A DNA stretch of 64,000 nt, from assembly GCF_963169125.1 (NCBI RefSeq), contig NC_084794.1, positions 225,987,409-226,051,408 on the forward strand. Direction: 5' to 3'. Position numbers and translations under genes: made by a program. The DNA comes from Humulus lupulus. Taxonomy: Eukaryota; Streptophyta; Magnoliopsida; Rosales; Cannabaceae. The notes below the pieces were generated by a model. The model ran no database searches. It saw only the letters and a program-made list of their open reading frames with translations, and was not told the DNA's origin. Positions 1 through 12,400 of this stretch are shown here, in pieces (the first letter of the stretch is position 1; each line of letters starts with the position of its first letter).

Positions 1-1758
1 TAAAGAAATTAAAGACAATGTATAGACATAAATTAATAGTAGAAATCAAGATGGTAAAAGAAGATTATTAAGGTATTAGAATTCACAAAATATAAGTTCA
101 ATAATATTTATAAGTACATTGATTCCCAAGTTTTAGTGATAGTTAAAATAAATCAAACTATCATTTTCCAATTAGATTTATAATTTTAAGCACAAATTAC
201 TTCTAAAAAGATAGGATTTTTCTTCACTTTTCAAATTATAATTTCAAAGCATTTAGTGTAAATCAATCTAATGAAATAAAAAATAAATCAATGAGCATTA
301 TTTATAAGGCAAAACATAATATTTTTGTTCTAAGCATTGGATGTGTACAATTTAATGACACATCTTACACAAAGAATATTATGTTTTTGCACTAATGAAG
401 AATAAAGTGTAAATATGTTCTAACAATCTAAAATACAAGATATTTAAGATGAAAAAAAATATTTGAAGAAGAAAATCCACAAACTTTATTGCACAAAATG
501 GGAAATCAACATACAAAATAAACACTATCTAGTTACATATTGTTTCATCATCACCTTAATAATCTTAAAAAGATTAGAAACTCATAACTAGAATAGAAAA
601 TACAAACAAAAAAATTACAAACATAACTTAGGAAAATTTGGAGGAAAACCCCCAAATTGTTCCTCTAAAAATACATAGAAAAATAACCAAAAAGAAGAAG
701 AAGATGACGATAATAGAGAAGTTTTAAAATGTGGTAAGTGTGTAGTGTAAACTCTCCTAAAATTAAGCACTCCCAAATGATCTTGAAAATTCCCTATTTA
801 TAGCCAAAATGAGAGTATTAAAATAATCAATTTAAATTGATTAAATTAATTAAATTAATAATAATATGACAAATATGGGTAAATTATAGGGTGTAATGAT
901 GATGTTATGTGGTAAAATGTGTAGAAAAGTTTGGGTAAAAAATGTGGTATTTTTAAACAAAGGGACAAGGGGACAAAGGGATGTTGGGCTCAATAAAAAT
1001 GGCATGGAGGCTGTGGCAGGTGGGAAAGTGGCTGGGCTGGAGAGGTTGCTGGCAGGAGTGTTGGGCGTGGTTTGAGATTGAAGCAGCTGGCGTTGGGCCT
1101 TGGAGGCAGGCAGCTGTGGAAGATTGGAGGCGTGTTGATGGCAGGAGCTTAGGGACGTGGATTGGAGCTGGCTGCTGAAAGGGTGCATCAGGTGGAACCG
1201 TGGGCTGGGAAGGAGCTGAATCAGTGGGCCTCAGAATGCAGCAGTGGCCCAGGCGTGGGAAGCAGCAGGCTGATTGTGGGCTTCGAGTGAGGCTTGGACC
1301 AGAAGCTTGGGCCTTCAGCTTTTCAGAAATGCCATATTGTCCTTATTTTTTTCAGCTTTAATTCTTGAAAATGCCACCTTTCCTTCATTTTTCTTTATTT
1401 TCAAGAGCAAAAATGCCATAAATTCCCTACAAAATAAATCATAATAAAATATTTTCAACTATAAAATAAATCAATTTAATTCTTTGAAAATATTAATTAT
1501 AACTTAATTTAATTTAACATTTAGTTTCAATAAAACACACATTTTTTACTTCTAACTAAACACAATAATTTAAATAATTAAACTCAACAAAATAACTATA
1601 AAAACACACAAAAGTATATAAAATCATGATAAGACTAATAAATTCAAAATTATTTAAAAACTTAATAAATTAATTCAAAACTCAAGAACTAAGCAACAAT
1701 TGGCATATAAAATATGGTAAAATAACTCTATTTTTTAGAGTTATAATAGGTCGTTACA
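1..1758 (-). mobile_element. Edge of an LTR-like retroelement sequence, cut by the window start
   Basis: Read on the minus strand this begins at 1758 with TGTAACGACC, a typical gypsy LTR start, and runs out of the window. A TATA-like TATAAATA lies on the minus strand at 795-802. Upstream of it in sense, 960-1330 is GC-richer than its AT-rich surroundings. The order AT-rich start, GC-richer block, TATA box, AT-rich leader is also seen at about 61740-63430. No protein domain is visible; the peptide opposite 960-1188 is Ser/Thr/Pro-rich and not convincing. Assignment as an LTR is inference from ends and architecture. Confidence 0.45.
795..802 (-). promoter_or_regulatory. TATA-like box of the left LTR-like sequence
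   Basis: TATAAATA on the minus strand, about 950 bp from the putative LTR start at 1758. Position and form match the TATA boxes of the other LTRs in the window. Confidence 0.4.
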
Positions 1759-2283
1759 GTCTGCTGCTTGTGTAACGCCCTACTACCCAGGGACCATTAC
1801 GTTGTGCATTTTAAACAGTGCTAAACTCACTAAACGAGTCATTTGGCCATAATCGTGTAACTAAATGTGATTAACAGTTTAGGGTTAAAATTTTTGGTTA
1901 AAGATACAACATTTCACTAAAATGTTTACTGTATACATTGAGATCCCGAAAATATATTTTAAAGGTTAATTACAACAAAATATTTACAACCAGCCGACCT
2001 AAGCGGTAAAATAGGTTTTAACCCTAGTTCCTCTTTAAACCCTCGGCCGTGGCGGTCGAGTAGCCGCATATGTACACATCGTCACCTAAGCTCTCCAACT
2101 CAAGGATGATCCAACTTTCTTTTGCCTTTACCTGCACCACATAGCACTCGTGAGCCGAAGCTCAGTAAGAAAACTCAATATGCTCATGAACAAGTAATAT
2201 CATGTTACTGAATCATAATAGGCATGCCTAGCAGTAACAACCCATGCATGCAAGCAGATACAAATAAATATTTGTGGAGTTTT

Positions 2284-2770
2284 GCTCTCTGAGTAGATGA
2301 ATAATAAGTCTCTCACTCTGAGGTAGATGACTAATAAGTCTCTCTGAAGTAAACGACCAATAAGTCTCTCTGAATAGTTGACTAATAAGTCACTCACTGA
2401 GATAGGTGACTAATGAGTCACACTCTGAATAGGTGACTAACTCTGGATAAGTGACTAGTGAGTCACTCTGAATAGGTGACTAATGAGTCACACTCTAGAT
2501 AAGTGACTAATGAGTCACACTCTGGATAGGTGACTAATGAGTCACACTTTGTATAGGTGACTAATGAGTCACTCTCAAAATAGATGACTGATAAGTCTAT
2601 CTCTGTGTAGATGACTGATAAGTCTTTCTCTGTGTAGATGGCTGATAAGTCTATCTTAGTATAGATGACTGATAAGTCTACCTTTGTGTAGATGACTGAA
2701 AAGTCTATCTCTGTATAGATGACTGATAAGTCTATCTCTGTGTAGATGACTGATAAGTCTTTCTCTGAAG
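2284..2770. repeat. Minisatellite of about 27 bp inside the LTR, about 18 units
   Basis: Degenerate units of 25-28 bp share the core GATGACTgATAAGTC or GGTGACTAATGAGTCAC. Most cores are dyads with arms GTGACT/AGTCAC or GACT/AGTC. The same array is present with only 5-6 units in the LTRs of element A (19622-19763 and 50576-50735), so this copy is expanded about threefold. Confidence 0.85.
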
Positions 2771-2986
2771 TCCTATACCCTCCTAGCCATGTGACGTGTA
2801 GGTCACCTTAGCCTTTTGGCTGTGGGTCTAAATAACTAGCCTTTAGAATAGACAAGCTCTTTTGTTTACATCATACTTAAGGTCGGTCAAGCATTTCATG
2901 CTTATGTTGATTAGATCTAATCTTTTCAGCTTGCGTTAAACACGCTAATACCGTTCTTGACTCATAAGCCAATACCATATGACCAG

Positions 2987-5807
2987 TGTAACGCCCTAAA
3001 CTCCAGGGACCGTTACGGTGCACATTATACACAGTGCTAAACTCGCTAACCGAGTCATTTGGCCAAAATCGTGTAACTAAGTATGGTTAGCAGTTTAGGA
3101 ATTAATTTTTTTGGTTAAGATGTAACGTTTCATTAGAACATTTACTGTATACATTGGGATCCCAAAAAAATAATTTAAAGGTTTATTACAACAACATAAT
3201 TACAACCAGCCGATCTAAGCCGTAAAACAGGGTTTAACCCTAGTTCCTCTTTCAAACCTCGGCCGTGGCGGTCAAGCAGCTGCATATGTACACATCGTCA
3301 CCTAAGGTCTTCAACTCAAGAATGGTCTAGCTTTCTTTTGCCTTTACCTGCACCACATAGCACCCGTGAGCCGAAGCCCAGCAAGAAAACTCAATATGCT
3401 TATGAGCTATCATATCATGATATCAAATCATATCTGGCATGCCTAGCAAACATAGCTCTATTCAAGCATGCAAATAAATTCAGATAATGTTGGGGAATCT
3501 AGGATAAGAAATCATGCCCTCCTAATTGGATGATTATCAAGTCAATCCTAATCAGATGAGTGATTTAACACTAGAGGTTATGGTAAACCATACTGAGTGA
3601 CTGACAAGCAAGTCACCAAGGGGCTCAGCACCCACATCCATGCCAATGATGATCATCGTGATCATACAGAGCTTATAGCCCTAAGCAGATGAGTGAATAT
3701 CACTTTGAGGCTCTGTTAAACCATAATGAGTGACTGACGGGCAAGTCACTATAGGGCTCAACACCCACATCCGTGTGACAAAACCGTCACCTAGGCTTTC
3801 TGGAAATGGCTCTAATCAGATGAGTGACTGATTGGTAAGTCACTAGCTTATACAGATGAGTGAATGATGGGTAAGTCACTAGCTTAAATAGATGAGTGAC
3901 TGATGGGTAAGTCACACGGGGCTCGGCACCCATAGCCATGTGACTAACAGTCACTGGGCTCGCTGGCCCTGGCTCTAAATGACTAGCCTTTGACTAGACA
4001 AGCGCTTTTAGTTTTCATCGAACTTGAGGTCGGTCCGGCATTAATGCTCATGTTGAGTCATCCAATGCAGATGTCGATTAGATCTAATCTTTTATCGGCT
4101 CTGCGTTCATGACGCTTATGCCATTTCTGGCTCTTAGGTCGGTAACACACGACCAATGCCAAATCTAAATGATCAGGGCCATGCACAAGTAAGCAATACT
4201 ATCAAACATATATTATATGTCAAATATCCAAATACAGGGCATTCAGCATGCTTACTTAACAATTGCTAGCATAATTGGAATCATGCATAAACACAGAGAC
4301 TCAAGCTCTGAACAGTCTCATATTCAATATTCATGGCATGCCCTAATCACATGTTTCTCGTGCATCACATGCATCACATTTAAACATCCAACATGCATCA
4401 AGAATAATCGTGCATGTCACATATACACAGGGTGCAGGTTTCTTACCTCTGGTTCGAGCGAGAAATAGAACAAGAACGGCCCCTGAGAACGATCGCCCCT
4501 TTTGATTCCTTAACGGTTACCTAATCATAACCAATTATAAACTCCATTAATGAAAATCAACAATAATAGGGTCTTGACCTAAACCCCACTCTCGGGACCT
4601 CGAAATGTACCCACACGGTGAGTAGATTCGATCCTGAGCCCTAAGGATTGAAACCCAGAGCCAAAAACCCTTAAAAACACTCAAAACAGGATTTTGAAGG
4701 AACAGAGAAGCTCCCTAGTGCCACTCACTAGCGCCCCAGCGCTCATCTCAGAACCAAAACTGCCCAAGCACCCTTGGGTAGCGCTGTAGCGCCCCCTTGT
4801 GGGCGCTATAGAGCTACACCCAGCCTGAAATGCCCCTGAACCTTTCTCCTTCGACTCCTTCATTTAAAAATTGATTTAAATGCTTCCAAACCTCATTTTA
4901 AGTACAAAATGAACCCAAAAACCATCCCCACATGTCCTAGACATCACAGCCCCAAGAACCCTAGCCAAAAAATCCATTGAAACTCAACTTTCCAACGCAC
5001 AAACCAGCTGAAACTCAAATGGAAAAATAGAGCAAGAACTAATGTTTTTATCGCTACAAACTCACCTTAATATGAGAATCACACCCTCTTCAATGGTAGA
5101 GCATAACCCTAGATCATCAAGATTCGGTTCCCTGGCTTGATTCCTCAAAAAGAGCTTGAGAATTCAAAGAAAAAAGGAGAGGAAATGGTGCACGGGAGAG
5201 AAGATGAAGGAGACTCTGTTTTCTTAAGCTTTCTACAGCTTTATGGTTGATATAAATCCTTTAGGGTGAAAATACCTAAATGCCCTCAAGTCTAAATAAA
5301 AGCCTTTACAGCCACCAAGGGCAAAATCGTCATTTCCTGCCTATCTCATTAATTATAATTAACGCTCTCCAATTCCCGTTATTCTCCAAAATTCTCAAAC
5401 ACCAATAATCCATATCATGTTACCCTTTAATTCCTAGCAATGCTCTAATCATTAAAATCACCCCGAGACTCACCCCGAGCCCCGAACTTAATCCCGTTAT
5501 GACTAAACTGCTACTTTGCACTCAAGATCGTCTCATGCGGAATGGCTCGAAAAAATCCACATTGTAATGTGGCCTTATCAATTAATCACAAACATGCACC
5601 AAAATACACAATTATGCCCTCAACGAGCCAAATTACCAAAATGCCCTTATAATAAAATGTGGACTCATATGCATGCCTTTATCATCATATAATAATAAAT
5701 TCACATAAACATGAATATAATCATTTAATAACATAATAAACCAATTATGGCCCTCCCGACCTCCTAATCAAGGTCCTAAACCTTATTAGGAAATTTAGGG
5801 CATTACA
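2987..5807 (-). mobile_element. Solo LTR of family A nested in another family A LTR
   Basis: Starts TGTAACGCCC and ends GGGCATTACA. It is flanked by a perfect 5-bp duplication ACCAG at 2982-2986 and 5808-5812. The host sequence resumes as tgctcagtactactg, exactly as in the uninterrupted copy near 19998-20015, which shows the empty site. Length 2821 bp. It holds the family's GC-rich block (4718-4815) and its own repeat arrays. No gag, pol or primer site is present. Confidence 0.93.
3557..3930. repeat. Diverged repeat arrays inside the nested LTR
   Basis: Two copies of a unit of about 129 bp start at about 3557 and 3686 (GATGAGTGA ... AAGTCAC ... GGGCTCA ... ACCCACATCC). They are followed by three shorter units, AGATGAGTGAcTGATgGGTAAGTCAC, up to 3930. 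This is a higher-order version of the GACT/AGTC minisatellite in the other family A LTRs. Confidence 0.75.
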
Positions 5808-7357
5808 ACCAGTGCTCAGTACTACTGCCGAACTTGACTAGTAAGCCTCAGCTTCACAGTCAATACTGACACCATTGCCGATTCCTGACTCATAGGTTAG
5901 CTCCATTCATAGGTAAGCAATGTAACCAGGCATATATCATATGTCAAATATCCAAATGTAGGGCATTCAACATGCTTACTCAACAATCACTAGCATAATT
6001 ATGATCATGCACAATTACAGAGACTCAAGCTCTGATCAATTCCATATTAAGGATTTATGTCATGCCCTAATTACATGTATCTCATGCATCACATACTGGG
6101 TGCATTTTTCTTACCTTTGGTCCAAGCACAGGTTACCAATAAACGAGCCACAAGCACGATCCTGTTTCCAAGCCCCTAGTGATAACCTAGTCACAACCAT
6201 AATATAAAACCTCATCAAAATGAGTAAATAAATACTTTTGGACCCAACCCAAGCCTCCGGGACGTCAAATCCCACTCAACTAGGTAGTAGAATCGATCCC
6301 AGGCCCTTAGAGTTAAGTTCCCACGACTAAAAACCAAATCTGGCAAAATTTCCCTTAAGCACCGCGACCCTCTAAACACTATGCCGTGACCTGCCTCCAG
6401 ACATAAGCCAGCCTCCTCCTTCTTCAAGCCTGGGCCGCGACCCAACCACGAACCAGCCCAAAAACCTCGTTTTCTCCATTTAAAAACCTTCCAAAAGCCT
6501 ATCCAAACATCTCCAAATTCCAAAATCAAAGTTCCCAAACATCCTAATTAACCAAAACCAATAAAACCCAAACTTCAATTCATTCAAAAACTCATCAAAA
6601 CACAAAATCCAATCCAATCTTAAAAACTTTGAAAACTTAGAACTTAATCCTCCAACTAATAAGCTTCTAATCTTTCCTAGAATCGCTATGCCTCGATCCT
6701 CGCTTGAATCCGAGTCCTAAAACTCAAGTTTCCTTCGAAAGTGCGATTGGTGTCAAAAATGGAACTTTGAGGGAGAGAGAACGTTTTGAACGTTCTTTTA
6801 TAATTCTAACAGGTTACTTCAAGCTTAAGTAACCTCAAGAAAATCCTAATGCTCAGGGTCTCGAAAACGCCCCCCGGGGTAAAATAGTCAAAATTCCCAG
6901 AATTTCTCCCTAATCTTACTAACTCCCAATTTATCATCAAATATTTATTCCCATTACCAAATAGCCCAGTAATGTACTAAATACCCAAAATGCCCCTTGA
7001 CTCACTCCGAGTCAAGTATGAATCCCGTTGTGACTTTCCCACTAGCTTGCTTCCTAAGATCGTCTCGTGTTGAGTAACCTTAGCATAACCAAATAATAAT
7101 GAAGCACCACACACATATCACATATATGCTAAATATGCCTGAAATGGCCAAAATATGAAAATCACCCAAGTAATCAGAAATGGGTTCACATGCATATTTA
7201 ATACACCTAAACATGCATATCTAGTCATATTATAATATAACTCACATAATCACATAATGATACACATAAATATCACATAATCATATAATTCCAAGATTTT
7301 CCATCCTGGCCCCCTAATCATGGACCTAAGCCTTATTAGGAAATTTGGGTCATTACA

Positions 7358-9102
7358 GCTTACTTCTCGAAAATTGTTCCCATACTTTCAAGCTCATCCC
7401 ATTAAAGTACTTACTGACCAGCCATTACGTCAAGTTTTACAAAATCCTGAAACCTCTGGTCGGCTACTTAAATGAGTTGTAGAGTTAGGTCAATTGGAAA
7501 TCGTGTATTAGCCCAGGTTAGCCATTAAGGGGCGAGCTTTGGCGGACTCTATTGCTGAATGTACCAGAATCCCTGATATTCCCAACCAGCAGGAAACTTT
7601 GGGTGCGTCTAGGCAGAGAGAAAATATTCTTGTTTGGAAACTTTTTGTAGATGGATCATCAAATGAACATCATTCAGGGGCAGGGCTTGATCACACATGA
7701 GCAGCATAGAATCCATTGTGCGTTAAGATTCGAGAGCAGAACTCCCATGCAGATGCCTTAGCTAAACTGGCCAGTGCAAAAGAGGTTGACTCTTTAAACA
7801 TTGTACCAGCCGAAGACGTGGCTAATCCAAGAATCCCTAAACAGGAAGCATTGCCCATCACAATCGCTAACACTTGGATGCACCCATCATTGCATATCTC
7901 AAACAAGGCACTCTACCAGACAACAAAAATGATGCAAAGAAGATGTTGAGACAAGCTGCCCAGTATGTCATGATGAATGGAGTGTTGTACAGGAGAGGGT
8001 ACTCTTTGCCCCTACTAAGATGTGTAACACTCGATCACTAAAAACACTTGCTGGCTGAAGTGCATGAAGGATTTTGCAGAGACCACGCCGGGGGGAAAAA
8101 TCTTTCTAAAAAGATTTTGCGACAAGGATTTTTTTGGCCTACAATGAACGAGGATTCCATGGAGTATGTGAAAAGATGTGATTAATGTCAGCAATTTTCT
8201 AAGATACCTCGAGCACCACCAAATATTTTGAAATAGATGCAAAGTTCGTGGCCTTTTGCAGTTCGGGAAATTGATCTGATTGGGAGGTTACCCAAAGCAA
8301 AAGGAGGAGTATAATTCGTAGTAGTTGCAGTGGATTATTTCACCAAGTGGACCGAAGCTGAACCACTAGCAACAATCACCTCAAAGAAAGTACTCGACTT
8401 TGTAGTGAAAAACATTATATGCCGCCATGGCCTACCGCAGAAAATAGTGTCAATTAACGGTACTCAATTTGATAGTGACTTATTTACTGATTTCTACGCT
8501 AGACATGGCATAGCAAAAAGTTTCTCCTCAGTAGCTCACCTGCAAGCAAATGAGCAAGTTGAAGCAGTCAACAAAACGCTGAAGGGCACTCTAAAGAAGC
8601 ACCTTGAACAAGCTAAAGGTTCCTGGGCAGAAGAATTACCAGAAGTCCTCTGGTCATACAGAACTACTGCCCGGACAACAACTGGTCATACTCATTTTTC
8701 TGAGCTTATGCATATGAGACCATGTTGCTAGTCGAGATTGACCCCCCATCTCATCGAAGGAGTACTTACGACTAGACAGAGAACCACCAATCGCTCATAG
8801 TGTCTTTAGACCTTATCGAAAAGAAACGAGAAAAGGCGAGTTTGAGAGTTGCTGCTCATCAACAAAAAATGGCTCGCTACTTTAATTCCATAGTTAAAGC
8901 TAGGAAGTTCCATTTCAAAGATTTGGTTCTCAAAAAAGGTTTTCATCAAAGACCCAGCAGTTGGAGTGATAGGACCAAATTGGGAAGAACCATACCAGAT
9001 CGAGCAAGTTTTACCTCCTGACACTTACATACTGTCTAGGCTGAGTGGAGAGCTGATCAGAACTATTGGAATGGTGAGCTTCTGAGGAAGTATTATCAAT
9101 AA
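7358..9102 (+). pseudogene. Element D pol remnant (RNase H, second RNase H, integrase)
   Basis: Translation shows the end of gypsy RNase H (motif LTDQPLRQVLQNPETSGRLLK near 7410-7470). Next comes the start of an archaeal-type RNase H (FVDGSSNE near 7645) that jumps within about 50 bp to its C-terminal motif HADALAKLA (7745). The same interval in element B is about 290 bp, so roughly 250 bp are deleted. The integrase zinc region lies at about 8045-8200 with a stop near 8183. The core runs from 8330 (DYFTKWTEAEPLATITSKKV), and the last codons before the TAA at 9100-9102 read LLRKYYQ. The position of the second catalytic Asp is Ile (SINGTQF). Several stops and frameshifts make it nonfunctional. 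Confidence 0.88.
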
Positions 9103-10132
9103 ATATTGCTTGCAGAGTGGTAGCTTAGTTTTGAGTATTCAACTTGTTATTTAAGTTTGTTAAGGGATTAGTCATTAGCTGACCAGTCGCCTATTTCCTT
9201 TAATCAATTTTTGTTTGGTTAAGACTCATTTTTAGACACGTTTTGTCATTTCTTATTATGAGTAATAAAAGAGATCACACACAACGTGGTTGATTCTTGC
9301 TACAGATTTTGCATGTGTGTTAATTATTTTTATACTCGAATAGTGTTCAATTGGTCAGTAATCAGGCAGTGTTCAACTAGACGGTATATTCTAGCAGGAT
9401 TTAACTGGTTAGTCAAACTGAACAAGTGATCAATTGGCCAATTTTTTTTTTAAACAATATTCAACTGCTTGGATAACTCACTATACATTTTATGTGTTTT
9501 ACGAGTAATTTATTGCTCAAACAGATTCAGTCAAGTAGCAAGTGACCAAGGATCTTTCAACCCTCGATCACTTGGGGGGCGCACAGGGTATACTGGTATA
9601 TAATTCAACACAGACAATAAGAGCATAAGTTAAAATATTTTTTTTTCGGCTGACTTGTAAATCTTTGAAGTCAAAAATGGCCATTAAGCTAATTTGTTTA
9701 ACAAAGCTTGAGTAACTTTGAATGTTTCTGGTTATAGAAAATTTGAAGTTAGAAACAAATATTCATGTGAATACAATTATTATGCTCATAAAAAGTTAGA
9801 GCAATAAGGGTGTGAGGAAGTATACTTAGTATAAACTTGTGAAATAGATATAATTTCTAAGTTGAAAAAAAAAACAAAGTACTCATGCGAAAACATTATA
9901 AGACATAATCTAGAGTAACTTTACTATTTGCAAAAAAAGTTTGTAATGTTTTAAGTCTAGAAAGACTTAGAATATTTCAAGATAAAAATAGAAAAGTAAA
10001 GTTTAAATTCTAACAACTCGGTCGTACGAGCAAAATAGAAAAGTTGTCGAGTAGTAATTGTCTTCACAAAATTCCCCGAAGGGAAAATTACTTGTCGGAT
10101 ACAAATAATATTGGCCAGCGATGGAAGGAAAG
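9103..10132. other. Element D spacer after pol, no gene
   Basis: AT-rich, non-coding part of element D. At 9340-9480 there are loose repeats of a GTTCAAcTgGtCAGT-type motif. This is the position where element B carries a clean 120-bp tandem array, so it may be a decayed equivalent. A G-rich purine run near 9573 (CTTGGGGGGCGCA) resembles the polypurine tracts of these elements. Confidence 0.5.
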
Positions 10133-10684
10133 TTACTGATCGGGTACGTTTGTGGCTGGTTGGTCAATTCCATCATCGGCACCTGGAACCTTTTCTGGTC
10201 GAAATGACAGGGTAGGAGAAGAAGGCACAGTACCAGTAGGAAGAGCTGCCTCCTCGGTAGCCTTAGCCTCACATTTGGCAAGCTCCTCAACCTTTGCCTC
10301 TTCAAAAAGAAAGTCAAGATTGAGAGGCTTGTTCAGCTTCCATATTTGATAGAAGCAGTTGAAGCAAATTTCTCCATAACGTGCCAGATCAGCATTTTTG
10401 TCTTATTTCAACTCTTCAATCTCTTGATTCTTCTTTTCCAGCTGATCGGTTAAAGTATTGATGACTTGGGTCTTTTTACTGTTCTCATCAGCCAAGTCCT
10501 TCAAATATTTATCCCGGTCGGCAACTATTTTCTCCGCCTGCTTAGCTTTTTCTCGAAGATCTCTTTCAGACTTGACCAAGCCTTCATTCTCTGCCCGAGC
10601 ATGCACCAACTGTTCATTCAACACTCTAACCAGCTCCTTATAATCCACTGCTCGACGTTGAGCATGACTGATTGTGATAAGTCC
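10133..10684 (-). pseudogene. Element D antisense gene, coiled-coil C-terminal exon
   Basis: On the minus strand a splice-acceptor-like TTTATTTTCAG precedes an open frame starting at 10684. The first part is a strong coiled coil rich in Glu, Lys and Leu (DYKELVRVLNEQLVHARAEN onward, to 10406). An in-frame TAA at 10403-10405 interrupts it. The frame then continues through an aromatic, acidic motif (FYQIWKLNKPLNLDFLF) and a Pro/Thr-rich tail to a stop at 10133-10135. The order coiled coil, aromatic-acidic motif, low-complexity tail matches the last exon of the antisense gene in element B. Function unknown. Confidence 0.7.
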
Positions 10685-11353
10685 CTGAAAATAAACAATA
10701 AAAGGGGGTAGTTAGTATGAGGCCAATCAATATGAAAATATACATGGTTATGGTAAAATGCTTACATTCATCACTTCAGCAAGGCCTTTGTTGAGGACAA
10801 CTTCAATACTCTACCGAGGAATATTGTCAAAGGTAAGAGTCATCCTCTCATGGTTAAGTGTCTGGTCAAAAAGCTCCCTACCATACTCGCCAGCAAGTCG
10901 AAGAGCTTCACTTAGGTCACCGATGCCTGTTCTTGGTCAGACAATTTTCTTTGGAGTAGGAGGTAGAACAGTTTGAGGAGTTGAGCGAGCAAAGTTGCCA
11001 TCTTGTTCGGATAGTCTTGACTAGTCAGTTGGGACAATCTTAGCGATTTTTCTTGGAGGGTTTACACTGCTTCCCTCCCCTACTTTCCTTTTTTGGGAAA
11101 AATGAGTGTTAAATTGCTTGAACATGTCTGAATTTTCCAAAAAAAAGTAAGACAACTAACTGATCAGAAAGTTAGAAAAAAAACACAAGAAATAGTTATG
11201 AGTAAATAAAAGATTCTACAATGACCATGTGTCTCTACAGAATCTACTTTATCACAGTTATTTTTCAGATTTATCTAGAAAATGATGAACTATGGTTGCT
11301 ACTGGTAGGGTAACCTAAGTTAAGGATTTCATCAAAGATATCATCATCATCTT

Positions 11354-12400
11354 CTAAGGAAGAGCTGACTTCCCTGAGGAGTTCAATGCTTTTTCCTTTT
11401 CCATGCTAGTAAGAAGGAATGGACGACGAGACTCCTCAGGAAAAGATTCTTTGATAAAAAGGTCACCCAGTTGGCGTAGTTGAGAAGATGGCTCAGAAGA
11501 GAACTGGTCAGTAATTACTTCAGCGTCTGCATTTAACTGGCCAGTCATATTCACTTCATCGGTTGTACTTCCCACATCGATTTCTTGGTTGTTCTTCAAC
11601 AACCCCGCTGACCTAAGGCTGTCTAAGTTAAGCAAATGTTTAACATATTTTTCACCAATTGACATGTTGGCAAGAAACTCTGCTCGGGCATGCATTTCTC
11701 TGGTCAGGGGAGGTCGGTTAAAAGATCCTGCATGAGTAAATGCCAAGTTATTTGCTTCAATATCTGAAGTAAGAAAGTACTCTGTATAATACTTCCCAGG
11801 GTTTGATTTAAAGGTGATACCATGAAGGTACTTAATCCCCTTTTGCCTATGAAAAAAGTGGAAAAAACCTGTGTTCTTATGGCTGGGGTTAGTTATGAAA
11901 TGAAACAAATAGTGCACCTTGTGAGGAGTAGGTGGACTCCCTTTCTGAAGATGGTAAAGTATGTACAGGGCAGGCAAAGCTTGTATCCCATTGGGAGCTA
12001 TCTGGAATGGAGAAACATTGAAATAATCAGCCACTGATCGAAAGAAAGGATGCAGAGTAATGGTAGCTCCAGCATGAATATGATATCTCGGCTAGGCACA
12101 ATAAACTCCTTCGGGGTTGTTGGCTCTCTGGTCATGGCGTGCATATATTAGGTTCACTCCTTCAAGGCCCAAAGAATGAGAGTACCCTTCGACAACCTTG
12201 GAGGTCAATTTGGAGGCCTTGGCCACAAACCAAGAGGGCACTTGGTCTTCTTGTTTTCTCGATTTGAGCACAACAACATTCTGAATCTCTGTTGTGAATG
12301 CCAGGGCAATATTTTTCTTTGGTCTCTTAACTTTTGGCACTGGGCGGGAAGGCCTTGAAGAAGCTTGAGTCTCAACCTCTTCTATTGAGGGTTCTTCCAC
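11354..12400 (-). pseudogene. Element D antisense gene, putative gypsy-type transposase-like (PF04195-like) exon
   Basis: One minus-strand frame runs from 12400 to 11354, broken only by a TAG at 12092-12094. The N-terminal part is basic (PKVKRPKKN). After the stop comes LHPFFRSVADYFNVSPFQIA, then a Pro-rich stretch and a Phe/His-rich segment. This pattern resembles the plant family annotated as putative gypsy-type transposon (Pfam Transposase_28), which despite its name has no proven transposase activity. A frameshift near 11390 leads into an acidic segment (LEDDDDIFDEILNLG). It lies opposite to pol, between integrase and 3' LTR, like the gene at 31461-34153. Confidence 0.72.

Larger units (their letters stand above)
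1771..7357 (-). mobile_element. Solo LTR of gypsy family A, split by a second solo LTR
   Basis: The plus strand starts TGTAACGCCC at 1771 and ends GGTCATTACA at 7357, the terminal pattern of the LTRs of element A (19106-52688). Removing the nested LTR (2987-5807 plus one TSD copy) leaves about 2.76 kb, close to the 2.64 kb of the intact family A LTR at 50053-52688. The flanks are GCTTG (1766-1770) and GCTTA (7358-7362), a 5-bp target duplication with one mismatch. Orientation comes from the primer site beside the intact LTR, which places the sense strand on minus. No internal region remains, so it is a solo LTR, probably from LTR-LTR recombination. It sits inside the RNase H region of element D. 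Confidence 0.8.

Noticed and set aside
850..1188. A 112-codon minus-strand frame rich in Ser, Thr and Pro
   Set aside because: Low-complexity translation of the GC-richer part of an LTR-like sequence; no domain and no gene signals beyond chance.
2284..2770. Regular repeats that might look like a CRISPR array
   Set aside because: Units are contiguous and degenerate with no unique spacers, in a plant LTR; it is a minisatellite.
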